Below, in pieces: positions 54,245 to 64,000 of a DNA stretch of 64,000 nt. Position numbers and translations under genes: made by a program. The notes below the pieces were generated by a model, which saw only the letters and a program-made list of their open reading frames with translations, made no database searches and was not told the DNA's origin. Source of the stretch: Actinophytocola sp. (GTDB taxonomy: Bacteria > Actinomycetota > Actinomycetes > Mycobacteriales > Pseudonocardiaceae); contig NZ_WHTD01000007.1 in assembly GCF_009379765.1 (NCBI RefSeq), forward strand, positions 31,737 to 95,736, read 5' to 3'. Position 1 is the stretch's first letter. Each line of letters opens with the position of its first letter.

Positions 54245-54410
54245 AGGTCGTGTCTCGTGGATCTTGGTCGATGGGGTTCGTGATCCAGATGTCTCCTGGC
54301 AAGGCGGCGGTAGGTCGCGCATACCGGGTTGTACTCGGGCCTTCCGACAACGCGGCCAGGGGACAGCTGGGCGCGAATACCACGATCCAAGATCCACGAG
54401 ACATGGCCTA
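54245..54410. repeat. Structured intergenic repeat, type A copy 3
   Basis: A 166-bp element with the terminal inverted repeat AGGTCGTGTCTCGTGG / CCACGAGACATGGCCTA, stems as in copies 1 and 2, and the apical TACCGGGTTGTACTCGGGC. The right TA is shared with the type B element that follows, so two elements are abutted between ligB and the iron permease-like gene. Confidence 0.82.
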
Positions 54411-54573
54411 GTGTCGCGTGATCCTGTTCCTTTGCGTCCGCTGTGGATCAACGTGGTTCCTGGCAAGGCGGAGGAAAGCCGCTCGTACTGGATGTACTTG
54501 GGTTTTTCTCCAACGCAGCCAGGGGCCGCGTTGGCCGCAGCGGCGTAAAGGTTTCAGGGTCACGCGACACTAG
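54409..54573. repeat. Structured intergenic repeat, type B copy 2
   Basis: A 165-bp element, very similar to copy 1 at 39270, with full terminal inverted repeats TAGTGTCGCGTGATCCTG / CAGGGTCACGCGACACTA and the stem GGAGGAAAG / TTTTTCTCC. It ends 10 bases before the next gene start, so it forms that gene's leader. Confidence 0.82.
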
Positions 54574-54582
54574 CCTCGGCCG

Positions 54583-56428
<1,846 letters not shown>

Positions 56429-56429
56429 C

Positions 56430-57152
56430 CTACCGGACGCGCTGCGCGGGGATCCGCACCGGCGCCGCGGCCGGGGCGCGGAACCGCAGCGGCAGCAGCA
56501 CGATCTGGCCCAGCAGGATCAGCTCGAGCACGAACAGCATCCGCTGGAACAACCCGTTCAGCTCTCGCAGCATCTCCGGCATCACGCCGAAGTGGCTGGT
56601 CATGAACAGGGCCAGCACGGCCGAGGTGACGATCACGTTGGCGTACAGCCACTTCCGGTACCGGGCCTGGTAGCCCACGCCGGTCAGCTGGCGCGCCACC
56701 AGGAACGCCGCGATCGGCACGCAGAAGAACACCACGCCCGCGGCGTACCGGTGGATCTGCGCCGAAGTGGACAGTGACTCGCCGAGGTCGGTCCGGAAGA
56801 CCGCCGCCAGCAACGAGCCGAGAACGGCCAGACCCAACGCGAACCGCAGCAACCCGCTGCCCAGCAACCGGATCGCGGCCAGTCCTGCCATCACCCCGAT
56901 GCCGGCGACGGCCATGCACATCAGTGCCGCCTCGAACATCCAGCCGACCTTCGGCACGAACACGTAGTCGGACATGGTCGTGTTCAGGATGCTCATCCGG
57001 TCCCAGGCGGTGACCGTCAGGTTGGTCATGAACAACGCCGAGAGCACGATGCCCGCGAGGCCGAGGCGCACGGCGAAGACGGAGGGACTCGGGGCGGCGA
57101 TGCGGACGCGGAGCGGCGCCCGCTCCTGGGTCGGCTCGAGGTAGGTGGTCAC
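56430..57152 (-). CDS. DUF998 membrane protein
   Basis: A 240-residue protein with six hydrophobic helices (starting near residues 25, 68, 100, 140, 170 and 205), as in the DUF998 family: FMTNLTVTAWDRMSILNTT, YVFVPKVGWMFEAALMCMAV and later FVARQLTGVGYQARYRKWLY. ATG 57152. It is convergent with guaB1, ending 2 bases from its stop. Function unknown. Confidence 0.85.
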   Translation of the reverse strand: MTTYLEPTQERAPLRVRIAAPSPSVFAVRLGLAGIVLSALFMTNLTVTAWDRMSILNTTMSDYVFVPKVGWMFEAALMCMAVAGIGVMAGLAAIRLLGSGLLRFALGLAVLGSLLAAVFRTDLGESLSTSAQIHRYAAGVVFFCVPIAAFLVARQLTGVGYQARYRKWLYANVIVTSAVLALFMTSHFGVMPEMLRELNGLFQRMLFVLELILLGQIVLLPLRFRAPAAAPVRIPAQRVR

Positions 57153-57271
57153 GAGATAAACGCTCTCGTGCCGGGCCTTCCCGAACCATCCGGGAAACTC
57201 CCGACTTCACCCGGGGGCTACCCCTACCAGCCTTACCAGGGACGGGCGCCGCGCGTGATCGACTCGGCGGC

Positions 57272-58612
57272 TCAGCTCGCGTGGTCCTCCAGCATCTCGG
57301 TGACCAGCGCCGCGATCGGCGAGCGCTCCGACCGGGTCAGGGTCACGTGCGCGAACAGCGGGTGGCCCTTGAGCTTCTCGATGACCGCCGCGATGCCGTC
57401 GTGCCGGCCGACCCGCAGGTTGTCCCGCTGCGCCACGTCGTGGGTGAGCACCACCCGCGACCCGGTGCCGAGCCGGGACAGCACGGTCAGCAGCACGTTG
57501 CGCTCCAACGACTGCGCCTCGTCGACGATCACGAACGAGTCGTGCAGCGAGCGGCCGCGGATGTGGGTCAGCGGCAGCACCTCGAGCATGCCGCGGTCGA
57601 GCACCTCGTCGATCACGGCCTTGCTGACCAGCGCGCCGAGGGTGTCGAACACCGCCTGCGCCCACGGCTGCATCTTCTCGGTCTCCGAGCCGGGCAGGTA
57701 GCCGATCTCCTGGCCGCCGACCGCGTACACCGGCCGGAACACCACGACCTTGCGGTGCAGCCCGCGCTCCATGACCGCCTCGAGGCCGGCGCACAGCGCG
57801 AGTGCCGACTTGCCGGTGCCGGCGCGGCCGCCGAGCGAGACGATGCCGACCTCCTGGTCGAGCAGCAGGTCGAGCGCGACCCGTTGCTCGGCGGAGCGGC
57901 CGTGCAGGCCGAACGCCTCCCGGTCACCGCGGACCAGCTGAACCTGCTTGTCCTTGGTGACCCGGCCGAGCGCGCTCGCCGATGCCGCGATGAGCCGCAG
58001 GCCCGTGTTGGTCGGGAACTCGCCGCCGGACTCGATGCCGTAGGACGCGAGGTCGATCTCGCCGTCCTTGAACAACGCGTCCAGCGCCTCGCCGGGCACC
58101 TCGACGTCGGCCATCCCGGTCCAGCCGGACGGGGTGACCTCCTGCGCGCGGTACTCGTCGGCCTCCAGACCGACCGCCGCGGCCCGCACCCGCAGCGGGA
58201 TGTCCTTCGTGACCAGCGCCACGCCCTGGGTCTCGGCGGCCAGGTTCAACGCGCAGGCGAGGATCCGGGCGTCGTTGGAGTCGGCCCGGAAACCGGCCGG
58301 CAGGACGCCGGGGTCGGAGTGGTTGAGCTCTACGTGGAGAGTGCCGCCCACGGTTCCGATGGGGATCGGCTTGTCCAGCCGGCCGTGTCGTTGCCGCAGG
58401 TCATCGAGCAGTCTGAGCGCCTCCCTGGCGAACCAGCCGAGCTCCGGGTGGTGTCGCTTGCCCTCGAGCTCGCCGATGACGACGAGTGGAAGGACGACGG
58501 CGTGCTCGGCGAACCTTGTCACCGCCCACGGGTCGGAGAGCAGCACTGACGTGTCGAGAACGTAGGTACGGCGCTGGTCACCCGGGCCTCCTGAGGAACG
58601 CGAAGCGGTCAC
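57272..58612 (-). CDS. phoH2: PIN domain/PhoH ATPase fusion
   Basis: A 446-residue toxin-like RNase fusion. The N-terminal PIN domain (about residues 14-150) has [15 protein letters not shown] and the [12 protein letters not shown] acidic site. The C-terminal PhoH ATPase has Walker [18 protein letters not shown] and Walker [21 protein letters not shown], with [17 protein letters not shown]. In mycobacteria PhoH2 is an ATP-driven RNase/helicase. GTG 58612 is preferred because GGGAG lies 6 bases upstream; the longer frame upstream is less coding-like. No small antitoxin-like gene is evident directly upstream. Confidence 0.92.
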   Translation of the reverse strand: MTASRSSGGPGDQRRTYVLDTSVLLSDPWAVTRFAEHAVVLPLVVIGELEGKRHHPELGWFAREALRLLDDLRQRHGRLDKPIPIGTVGGTLHVELNHSDPGVLPAGFRADSNDARILACALNLAAETQGVALVTKDIPLRVRAAAVGLEADEYRAQEVTPSGWTGMADVEVPGEALDALFKDGEIDLASYGIESGGEFPTNTGLRLIAASASALGRVTKDKQVQLVRGDREAFGLHGRSAEQRVALDLLLDQEVGIVSLGGRAGTGKSALALCAGLEAVMERGLHRKVVVFRPVYAVGGQEIGYLPGSETEKMQPWAQAVFDTLGALVSKAVIDEVLDRGMLEVLPLTHIRGRSLHDSFVIVDEAQSLERNVLLTVLSRLGTGSRVVLTHDVAQRDNLRVGRHDGIAAVIEKLKGHPLFAHVTLTRSERSPIAALVTEMLEDHAS

Positions 58613-59206
58613 GGCAACTCCCACGCGAACGCGACACCCACGTTCGCTCCTCGTAGGGCCAGGCACCCACCCAGGCTGGACGATCAGGTCAGCGTCTCGA
58701 CCTCCTCGACGCCGACCGCGTCGCCCACGAGGGCCGGGTGCCGGCCCTCTCGATCGTCACCATCACGACCTGGGCCTCCCGGAACGGGCCGCGTGGGCGC
58801 GACCCGTCACTTCGGACGCTACCCGCGGTCGCCGCTACCCGACAGGCAGCCACGCAGGTGATTTTCGGTTCGTGACGCACGTGCAGATGCAGAATCCGGC
58901 TACTCGGAGTGATCATCACCGCTGACCTGGGGCATCCGCCGTCCGGGCGACCCCAACCGGCCACTCAAGGCTCCCGTACGCCGCTGACCAGGCACAACCC
59001 GCTGCCAACCGTTTGCGCGCCGATCACACAGCAGCACCGTTTAATCACCCCGAAAACCAGAAGTGGTGAACATGCCGAAATCTGTAACACGATGGAGTAT
59101 CTGGCAACGCGGAGCCATTCGTTTCCGAGTAACTTTGTCCCGACGGAGTGCAAAGAACGGACCCCGTGCAGTTTCCCGAAACCCCATTGTCGAAGGAGAT
59201 GGAAAC
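58613..59206. other. 590-bp gap upstream of a small secreted protein
   Basis: No gene is supported. Short frames on the minus strand (58689-58964) lack ribosome sites and show no motif. AT-richer sequence in 59010-59190 probably holds the promoter of the small secreted protein at 59207 and on the left that of phoH2. Confidence 0.4.
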
Positions 59207-59464
59207 GTGCTGAAGAAGGTTGGCGTTGTCGCCGCTGCCGCCATCGGACTGTCCATGATCGCCGCCCCGGCGATGGCCACCGCGGACCCGATGGACCTGC
59301 CAGGCATGGTGGAGCCGGGTAGCTACCCGACGTTCGGGGACGCGTACAACACGTTCATCCTCGGCGGTGGCGCTCTGGGCTACGGTGCCGCTTCCCTGGT
59401 GGCCGGCGCCTACACCGGTATCGCCACCACCCCGGCGCTGATCGCCCACTCGTTCGCGGACTGA
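59207..59464 (+). CDS. Small secreted protein
   Basis: An 85-residue exported protein. The N-terminal signal (LKKVGVVAAAAIGLSMIAAP then AMATA) has a likely cleavage after Ala near residue 26. The mature ~58 residues are short, Gly/Ala-rich and hydrophobic, with no Cys (DPMDLPGMVEPGSYPTFGDA, ending ATTPALIAHSFAD). GTG 59207 has GAAGGAG upstream. It has its own strong terminator (59483-59522), so it is a monocistronic, probably abundantly expressed gene. No family recognised; chaplins and rodlins do not match. Confidence 0.75.
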   Translation: MLKKVGVVAAAAIGLSMIAAPAMATADPMDLPGMVEPGSYPTFGDAYNTFILGGGALGYGAASLVAGAYTGIATTPALIAHSFAD

Positions 59465-59482
59465 TTTTTCCGCGCAACAAAT

Positions 59483-59522
59483 AATGCGAGGACTCGGGAT
59501 TAATTCCCGAGTCCTCGCATTT
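59483..59522. terminator. Strong bidirectional hairpin
   Basis: AATGCGAGGACTCGGGA / TCCCGAGTCCTCGCATT, an 18-bp perfect stem with a TTAA loop, is followed by TTT on the plus strand and preceded by AAA-rich sequence. It separates the small secreted gene from the convergent uppS gene and serves both. Confidence 0.88.
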
Positions 59523-60314
59523 TCATGAGCCGAACCGGCGGTGCCGAATCGCGTAGTCGCGCAGCGCCCGCAGGAAGTCGGTGCGCCGGAAGTCGGGCCA
59601 GTAGGCCTCGCAGAACCAGAACTCGGAATGCGCGGACTGCCAGAGCAGGAATCCGGACAGCCGTTGTTCACCGGAGGTTCGGATGACGAGGTCCGGGTCT
59701 GGCTGCCCCGAGGTGTAGAGGTGCTCGGCGATGTGGTCGACGTCGAGGACCTCGACCAGCTCCTCGATCGTCGTGCCCTCCTCGGCGTGCTGCTGGAGGA
59801 GCTTGCGGACCGCGTCGGCGATCTCCCGGCGGCCGCCGTAGCCGACCGCGATGTTGACCTCCATGCCGGTGCGACCCTCGGTCCGCCGGGCCGCCGCGAC
59901 CAGCCGGGTGGCGGACTCGTCGGGCAGCACGTCCAGCGCCCCGATGATCCGCAGCCGCCAGGGGTTGCCCACCTCGGCGAGCTCGTCGACGACGTCGCCG
60001 ATGACCTCGAGCAGCGTCGCCACCTCCTGCGCCGACCGGTTGACGTTGTCGGTCGACAGCAGCCAGAGCGTGACCAGCTCGACATCGGCCTCGCGGCACC
60101 ACGTCAGCAGCTCGGCGATGCGGGTGGCGCCGACCCGGTGGCCGTCGTTGACGTCGGTGAACCCGGCCTCGCGCGCCCACCGCCTGTTGCCGTCCAGCAC
60201 GACACCCACGTGGCGCGGGTGCCGGCCGGCCGCCTGCTGGATGAGCCGCTTGTCGTAGAGGCCGTAGACGAACTTGGCAGCTTTCTTGCGGAACCTCCGC
60301 CAGCTTGCACTCAC
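59523..60314 (-). CDS. uppS: Cis-prenyltransferase (undecaprenyl/Z-FPP synthase type)
   Basis: Isoprenyl diphosphate synthase of 263 residues. HVGVVLDGNRRWAREAGFTD holds the catalytic Asp, WLLSTDNVNRSAQEV and the C-terminal PDLVIRTSGEQRLSGFLLWQ with SEFWF complete the family signature. Together with the PAQR neighbour it resembles the Rv1086/Rv1085c pair, and Rv1086 makes short-chain E,Z-farnesyl diphosphate, so the product may be short. GTG 60314 is used. Confidence 0.93.
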   Translation of the reverse strand: MSASWRRFRKKAAKFVYGLYDKRLIQQAAGRHPRHVGVVLDGNRRWAREAGFTDVNDGHRVGATRIAELLTWCREADVELVTLWLLSTDNVNRSAQEVATLLEVIGDVVDELAEVGNPWRLRIIGALDVLPDESATRLVAAARRTEGRTGMEVNIAVGYGGRREIADAVRKLLQQHAEEGTTIEELVEVLDVDHIAEHLYTSGQPDPDLVIRTSGEQRLSGFLLWQSAHSEFWFCEAYWPDFRRTDFLRALRDYAIRHRRFGS

Positions 60315-60382
60315 GTCCCCGCAGGGTACGCCGCCGGGTCGGGCCGGGCGCGGCACGCGCTGGATGAGGGCACAATCGAGGT

Positions 60383-60820
60383 ATGCAGCGAACCGAGATC
60401 GACCCGCGCTGGCAGGACCTGTCGGTGATCGAGCGGCTGGTCCGCGAGTCGCGGACGGTCGCGGTCGTGGGTCTGTCCGGCAACCCCGGCCGGCCGAGCT
60501 TCGGGGTGGCCCGGTACCTGCGGCAGGCCGGGCTGCGGATCTTCCCGGTCAACCCCGCGCTGTCGTCGTGGCAGGGCCTGCCGGCGTACGCGACGCTGGC
60601 CGACCTGCCCGAGCCGGTGGACATCGTGGACGTCTTCCGGCGGCCCGAGCACGTGCCGGACATCGCCCGCGAGGCCGTCTCGGCAGGGGCCGGCGCGCTG
60701 TGGCTGCAGCTGGGGGTGATCAGCGAGGAGGGCGCGGCGCTCGCCGCCGCCGGTGGCCTCGACGTGGTGATGGACCGGTGCCTCGCGGTCGAGCACCGCG
60801 AGGTGGTCGGCTGGTCGTGA
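60383..60820 (+). CDS. CoA-binding domain protein
   Basis: A 145-residue Rossmann protein of the succinyl-CoA-synthetase-like CoA-binding family. TVAVVGLSGNPGRPSFGVAR, FPVNPALSSWQGLPAYATL, VDIVDVFRRPEHV and ALWLQLGVISEEGAA with the MDRCLAVEH end are the family pattern. ATG 60383, divergent from uppS. Ligand CoA is inferred from family; physiological role unknown. Confidence 0.9.
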   Translation: MQRTEIDPRWQDLSVIERLVRESRTVAVVGLSGNPGRPSFGVARYLRQAGLRIFPVNPALSSWQGLPAYATLADLPEPVDIVDVFRRPEHVPDIAREAVSAGAGALWLQLGVISEEGAALAAAGGLDVVMDRCLAVEHREVVGWS

Positions 60821-60872
60821 CTGAGTTCACAGCGGCTCCGGCCACAACCTACGGTCCCGTAACCTGGGCTCT

Positions 60873-61550
60873 GTGCCTGCCGCGACGCTGAACCCACCGC
60901 CTGCCCAGCACACGAAGCCGCGCATGCGCGGCGTGATCCACTACTGGTCGTTCCTGGTGTCCGTGGCCACCGGTGCCACGCTGATCTCGGTGGCCGCGTC
61001 GACCGTGTCCGCCACCGCGGGCTGGGCGACGGCCGTCTACGGCGCGACGGTGCTCGGGCTGTTCGGGGTGAGCGCGCTGTACCACCGGCGCTGGTGGGTG
61101 AGCCTGCGCGTGCGGGCGTGGATGAAGCGCCTCGACCACTCGATGATCTTCATCTTCATCGCCGGCACGTACACCCCGTTCTCCTTGCTGGCCATGCCGA
61201 AGCCGACGGGTTACGTCGTCCTGTCGGTGGTGTGGGGCGGCGCGGTCCTGGGCGTGGGGCTGAAGCTGCTGTGGCCGCACGCCCCGCGCTGGCTGGGGAC
61301 GCCGATCTACATCGCCCTGGGCTGGGTGGCCGTGTTCGTGCTGCCGGACCTGCTCACGTATGCCGGCGTCGCGGCCTTCGTGCTGATCCTGGTGGGCGGC
61401 TTGTTCTACACGCTCGGCGCGGTCTTCTACGCGACCCGCTGGCCCAACCCGTGGCCGAAGGTGTTCGGCCACCACGAGTTCTTCCACGCGGCAACGGTCC
61501 TGGCCGCGCTCTCCCACTACATCGCGATCTGGCTGGCCATGTACGCCTAG
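60873..61550 (+). CDS. Hemolysin III / PAQR-family membrane protein (TrhA)
   Basis: A 225-residue seven-helix protein. GVIHYWSFLVSVATGATLIS, the SALYHRRWW motif, the metal-site residues in LDHSMIFIFIAGTYTPFSLL and the C-terminal FGHHEFFHAATVLAALSHYI, with their conserved His/Asp, are typical. GTG 60873. Family members affect membrane energetics and lipid homeostasis; the hemolysin name is historical. Confidence 0.92.
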   Translation: MPAATLNPPPAQHTKPRMRGVIHYWSFLVSVATGATLISVAASTVSATAGWATAVYGATVLGLFGVSALYHRRWWVSLRVRAWMKRLDHSMIFIFIAGTYTPFSLLAMPKPTGYVVLSVVWGGAVLGVGLKLLWPHAPRWLGTPIYIALGWVAVFVLPDLLTYAGVAAFVLILVGGLFYTLGAVFYATRWPNPWPKVFGHHEFFHAATVLAALSHYIAIWLAMYA

Positions 61551-61598
61551 CTGCGGTTTTACTGGTGTCGCTCCCTGCCAGGCCGCCCCCAGGCCGTC

Positions 61599-62030
61599 TC
61601 ACGCAGCGGCCTGCGCTTGCTCGGTAAGGAAGCCGTCGATCGCACGCCGAGTCCTCTCATGGCTGGTCGGCATGAGGTGGGTGTAGACGCGGAGCGTGAA
61701 GCCGGGATCGCTGTGGCCGAGGTACTGAGCCAGTGCCTTGACCGACTCGCCGGCATCCAGCAGTACCGACGCGAACAGGTGGCGGAGCGCGTGCATGCCG
61801 TGCTCCCGCGTCGACCCGGTGGCCGCCGGCCTCGACTACAGCGGCACCGACCGCGTCTTGCCGCGCTTCGGCGGGGCGAACACCGGCTTGTTCTCGACGA
61901 GCCGGACTTGCCGAACAACGTTGACCACCTCGGCCTCGCGATCGATGTCGTCCGGCGAGAGCCCGAACACCTCACCCTGGAACGGCGAAGCTACGGCAAG
62001 CTGGGAAGGCGACAGGTCGTCCGGTCGCGA
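61599..62030 (-). pseudogene. Tyrosine integrase remnant
   Basis: The C-terminal part of a tyrosine recombinase: GEVFGLSPDDIDREAEVVNV and FAPPKRGKTRSVPL, then a TAG, then in the same frame HALRHLFASVLLDAGESVKA, LAQYLGHSDPGFTLRVYTHL and a short tail. The catalytic R in HALRH and Y in VYTHL are present, but the ~60 residues that normally separate the SVPL strand from the HALRH box are missing and the N-terminus is gone. It is an inactivated integrase, the left end of the AT-richer island to the right. Confidence 0.88.
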
Positions 62031-62277
62031 TCGTGGACAACAACAGCAAACCGCCATTGCGGTGTACCTACTCCGGCGTGGGCTTGACAAGTTTGTGGAC
62101 CTAGTTAGGAATGCGCGAGTTAGAGCCATCGCTTATGCAAATAAGTCAGGCAAGGCCGACCAATTCGCCGAACTTTTCCCCGCAGGCCATCGTCACCAGC
62201 ATGGGCCAGCTTGTCTCTGCTGTCTGACTCGGGCCTCCACCCAAGGCCTTGTTGTGCAGTTTCGAGGTTTCGACAGC
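62031..62277. other. Junction of GC-rich chromosome and AT-richer island
   Basis: About 250 bases with no supported gene. Base composition shifts within it from the GC-rich chromosomal style to clearly AT-richer sequence. It follows the integrase relic and precedes the end of the DarG-like gene. No tRNA or clear att repeat is visible. Confidence 0.5.
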
Positions 62278-63348
62278 TCATTTGCTTATAAGGTCGACGT
62301 CAACCAGCTTCTTCCAAGCTGCCTCAACGTGCGATTCAGTAAAGAGCTGACTCTTACGCGGCGACCACGTGCTGATAGCGGCCCACGCGTCGTGACTGGT
62401 GCGACAATTCTCATACACAGAGACCCAATGCGTGCTGGCCAGCAATTCGATGGAGTACGGCCCTTCGAATCCTTCAACTATCTCCATGACAGGATCAATA
62501 ATCTCACTTTGAATCTTTTTCCCAATCGACGATTCGTTGGCAAATCGCCGGGACTCATTGATTCCCTCGTCAGTGGGGCTAATCGGATCAAGTCGCTGCA
62601 CCGGCGCCGTCCCATCACCGAATCCCTGCAGATAGACAGCTTCCATCTGCTGAATAAGATGGCGGACTTGATCGCTGTATGGACCGTAAAGACCTGGCTC
62701 GAATCTCAGACGCAAGTCGGGTGTTGTCAAGTGCGCGAAATACATCAGCTTCTGAATCTCAAGATGAGAGGCGCCGCTAGTTCCTTCCCAAGGTTCAACA
62801 GCCAATCTACGCGCAACATACTCTTCAATTAGCTGGATGAGAGTTGCGCGGCCCCAAGTCATCTTGAGCGACTCTGGAGATAGATTCCGCGCCGCGTTCG
62901 ATGGCGTGTACAGGCGTACATCGACGTCAGGCATGGCCTGCAATTTATCGCGGATTACCTCCTCCACTTCCGGCCATGGAAGGCCTCCATTTCCAGCCCC
63001 CAACGGCGGAATAGCAATTGAGTGGATACCGAGCGATCTGATAGTCTCTATAAGATCATCTAGCCCCGATTCGATGTCACGAATTCTCGACTTGGCTCGC
63101 CAGTGCTGTTTGGTTGGAAAATTGATGACGTAACGAGGGCCAGTGCTCGAACTCAGTTCGTAGACAAACATCTTTCCCAACCGAACTTGGCCAGCCTTAC
63201 ATGCTGCTGCATACGCACTGAAGTTGTCTGGATACTTACGCTTGAACTGAAGCGCGATGCCCTTACCCATCACGCCTACACAGTTGACGGTGTTGACGAG
63301 GGCTTCAGTGTCCGCAGCCAGGAGGTCGCCGGCGCCTTCGGTGATCAT
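62278..63348 (-). CDS. darG: DarG-type antitoxin: macro domain plus C-terminal domain
   Basis: A 356-residue antitoxin of the DarT-DarG DNA ADP-ribosylation system. The N-terminal macro domain (about 1-155) has GDLLAADTEALVNTVNCVGV, MGKGIALQFKRKYP and IAIPPLGAGNGGLPWPEV, which removes ADP-ribose from DNA. The C-terminal ~190 residues (ESLKMTWGRATLIQLIEEYV, LEIQKLMYFAH, LRLRFEPGLYGPYSDQVRHL) form the second DarG domain that neutralises DarT. ATG 63348 has AGGAG 6 bases upstream, 8 bases after the darT stop. Codon use is much less GC-rich than the rest of the window, a sign of transfer. It appears intact. Confidence 0.92.
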   Translation of the reverse strand: MITEGAGDLLAADTEALVNTVNCVGVMGKGIALQFKRKYPDNFSAYAAACKAGQVRLGKMFVYELSSSTGPRYVINFPTKQHWRAKSRIRDIESGLDDLIETIRSLGIHSIAIPPLGAGNGGLPWPEVEEVIRDKLQAMPDVDVRLYTPSNAARNLSPESLKMTWGRATLIQLIEEYVARRLAVEPWEGTSGASHLEIQKLMYFAHLTTPDLRLRFEPGLYGPYSDQVRHLIQQMEAVYLQGFGDGTAPVQRLDPISPTDEGINESRRFANESSIGKKIQSEIIDPVMEIVEGFEGPYSIELLASTHWVSVYENCRTSHDAWAAISTWSPRKSQLFTESHVEAAWKKLVDVDLISK

Positions 63349-63356
63349 GATCGCTC

Positions 63357-63842
63357 CTAGTCGTAGTAGAACATAGGTTCGACTTGATAGTGCCTGCTGC
63401 CACCGACAGAACCGAGCGCCGTACGTGCCACATGCAGCGTGACCTGCGTCTTCGCGATGACGTCAGAGATCAATTCCAGCGGTACTCGGTCGAGTACCAG
63501 CACCTCTGCTGCCCGCCGGCCAGGACGGTAGGGGTCGTCCGGCGTCTTGCTCCACATGCGCTGACACAACAGGTTGAAGTCCACGAAGTCACCTAGCCCG
63601 ATCAAGTTGCGCGTAAACCTCACGTAGTTCGTCGCCGCGTTTGCATCGCTTACACACCATATTAGTCCGGAATCAATGATGGCACCAATTGAAACCCCCA
63701 GGAAAACCAATGGATCTGCGCCACCGTGGTAGTCCAGGTGACCTTTCGTCACCGCATAAAGCATCGGAGATTTTGCCGCGATGTAAAAGGGCACATGATC
63801 AGAAACGACCTTATTGCTCGGATACAGGTCGTCGGGTTGCAC
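63357..63842 (-). pseudogene. darT: DarT-type DNA ADP-ribosyltransferase toxin, N-terminus lost
   Basis: 161 codons matching the C-terminal three quarters of DarT (DUF4433). SDHVPFYIAAKSPMLYAVTK, IWCVSDANAATNYVRFTRNL and the catalytic Glu in RRAAEVLVLDRVPLELI are present. The usual DarT is about 200-210 residues; the first ~40-50, which include the N-terminal NAD-contacting segment, are missing. In-frame reading upstream hits a TGA after about ten codons, while another frame gives SYQKRR like the end of the missing part. A possible transposase start follows within 90 bases. The toxin is therefore probably inactivated while its antitoxin is kept. Confidence 0.82.
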
Positions 63843-63927
63843 GTCGATGACGTCTCTTCTGGTAGCTGTTCAGCCTGAGTGACAGGTCGGCGGTGGTCGC
63901 CACCGGTGATCCACTACGGTTTTGATC

Positions 63928-64000
63928 ATGGGGTCAGGCCGGGAAGCAGCACACGACGACGTCGTGTCGTTGTTGGCCGCCAAGGACGCCGAGATCGCGA
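63928..64000 (+). CDS. Start of an unknown ORF, possibly a transposase
   Basis: An open frame from ATG 63928 beginning MGSGREAAHDDVVSLLAAKD and continuing off the right edge. The Ala/Glu/Asp-rich, coiled-coil-like start and GC-rich composition, set against the AT-rich darT just to the left, suggest the first codons of an insertion-sequence transposase. The family cannot be assigned from 24 codons. Confidence 0.4.
   Translation, partial: MGSGREAAHDDVVSLLAAKDAEIA

Noticed and set aside
58689..58964. A 91-codon minus-strand ORF upstream of phoH2
   Set aside because: No ribosome site, no family, Arg/Ser-rich composition; more likely non-coding.

Overview
The window is high-GC, densely coded DNA from an actinomycete, most likely of the order Pseudonocardiales. 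Many starts are GTG, and stop/start overlaps of the GTGA/ATGA type are common. It carries mycothiol and glucosylglycerate genes (mshB, gpgS). From memory, several gene neighbourhoods match Mycobacterium tuberculosis: Rv1165-Rv1178 (typA, lpqW, mshB, small membrane gene, fdxC, dapC), Rv1201c-Rv1210 (dapD, dapE, LOG, folP2, gpgS, DivIVA-like, tag), Rv1098c-Rv1100 (fum, glpX, DUF4245) and Rv1085c-Rv1086 (PAQR, short-chain prenyl transferase). The organism itself cannot be named from this sequence.

Region by region. 1-4.7 kb: end of an ABC exporter, a LolA-like exported protein, a two-component system and a SRPBCC-NUDIX fusion. 4.6-6.2 kb: a trpS gene behind a 16-residue leader peptide with tandem Trp codons and an attenuator; a partial copy of the attenuator lies about 400 bp upstream. 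6.2-11 kb: a tightly coupled minus-strand operon of three unknown small proteins, a SPASM-like radical SAM protein, a GHMP kinase and a phosphohexomutase, with an unusual cluster of apparent frameshifts. 11.2-15.4 kb: XRE/DUF397 regulators, a YciI protein, then a complete graspetide (imiditide-type) RiPP cluster of precursor, ATP-grasp ligase and PIMT-like methyltransferase. 15.5-20 kb: an iron-box-controlled small cysteine protein, typA and an lpqW-like lipoprotein. 20-27.5 kb: a dpp/opp peptide importer with an extra permease and a third permease remnant. 27.5-44 kb: mycothiol, ferredoxin, the dapC/dapD/dapE lysine branch, an ECF sigma module, folP2-gpgS and glpX. 44-61.5 kb: secreted protease (interrupted by TGA), L,D-transpeptidase, nitroreductase-hemerythrin fusion, FNR, fumC, ligB, guaB1, phoH2, uppS. 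61.6-64 kb: a visibly AT-richer island with an integrase relic, an intact DarG-type antitoxin, a 5'-truncated DarT-type toxin and the start of a possible transposase.

Two scales of signal go beyond ordinary genes. First, about 160-bp TA-bounded intergenic repeats of three related types (A x3, B x2, C x1) share a conserved apical segment but have co-varying stems; they supply stop codons to neighbouring genes, and in one place two abut sharing a TA. Second, several short regulatory sites are readable: the trp leader/attenuator, a near-consensus DtxR/IdeR box, and TetR- and MarR-type palindromes in divergent promoters.

All functions are inferred from motifs and context read by eye; no database search was run.
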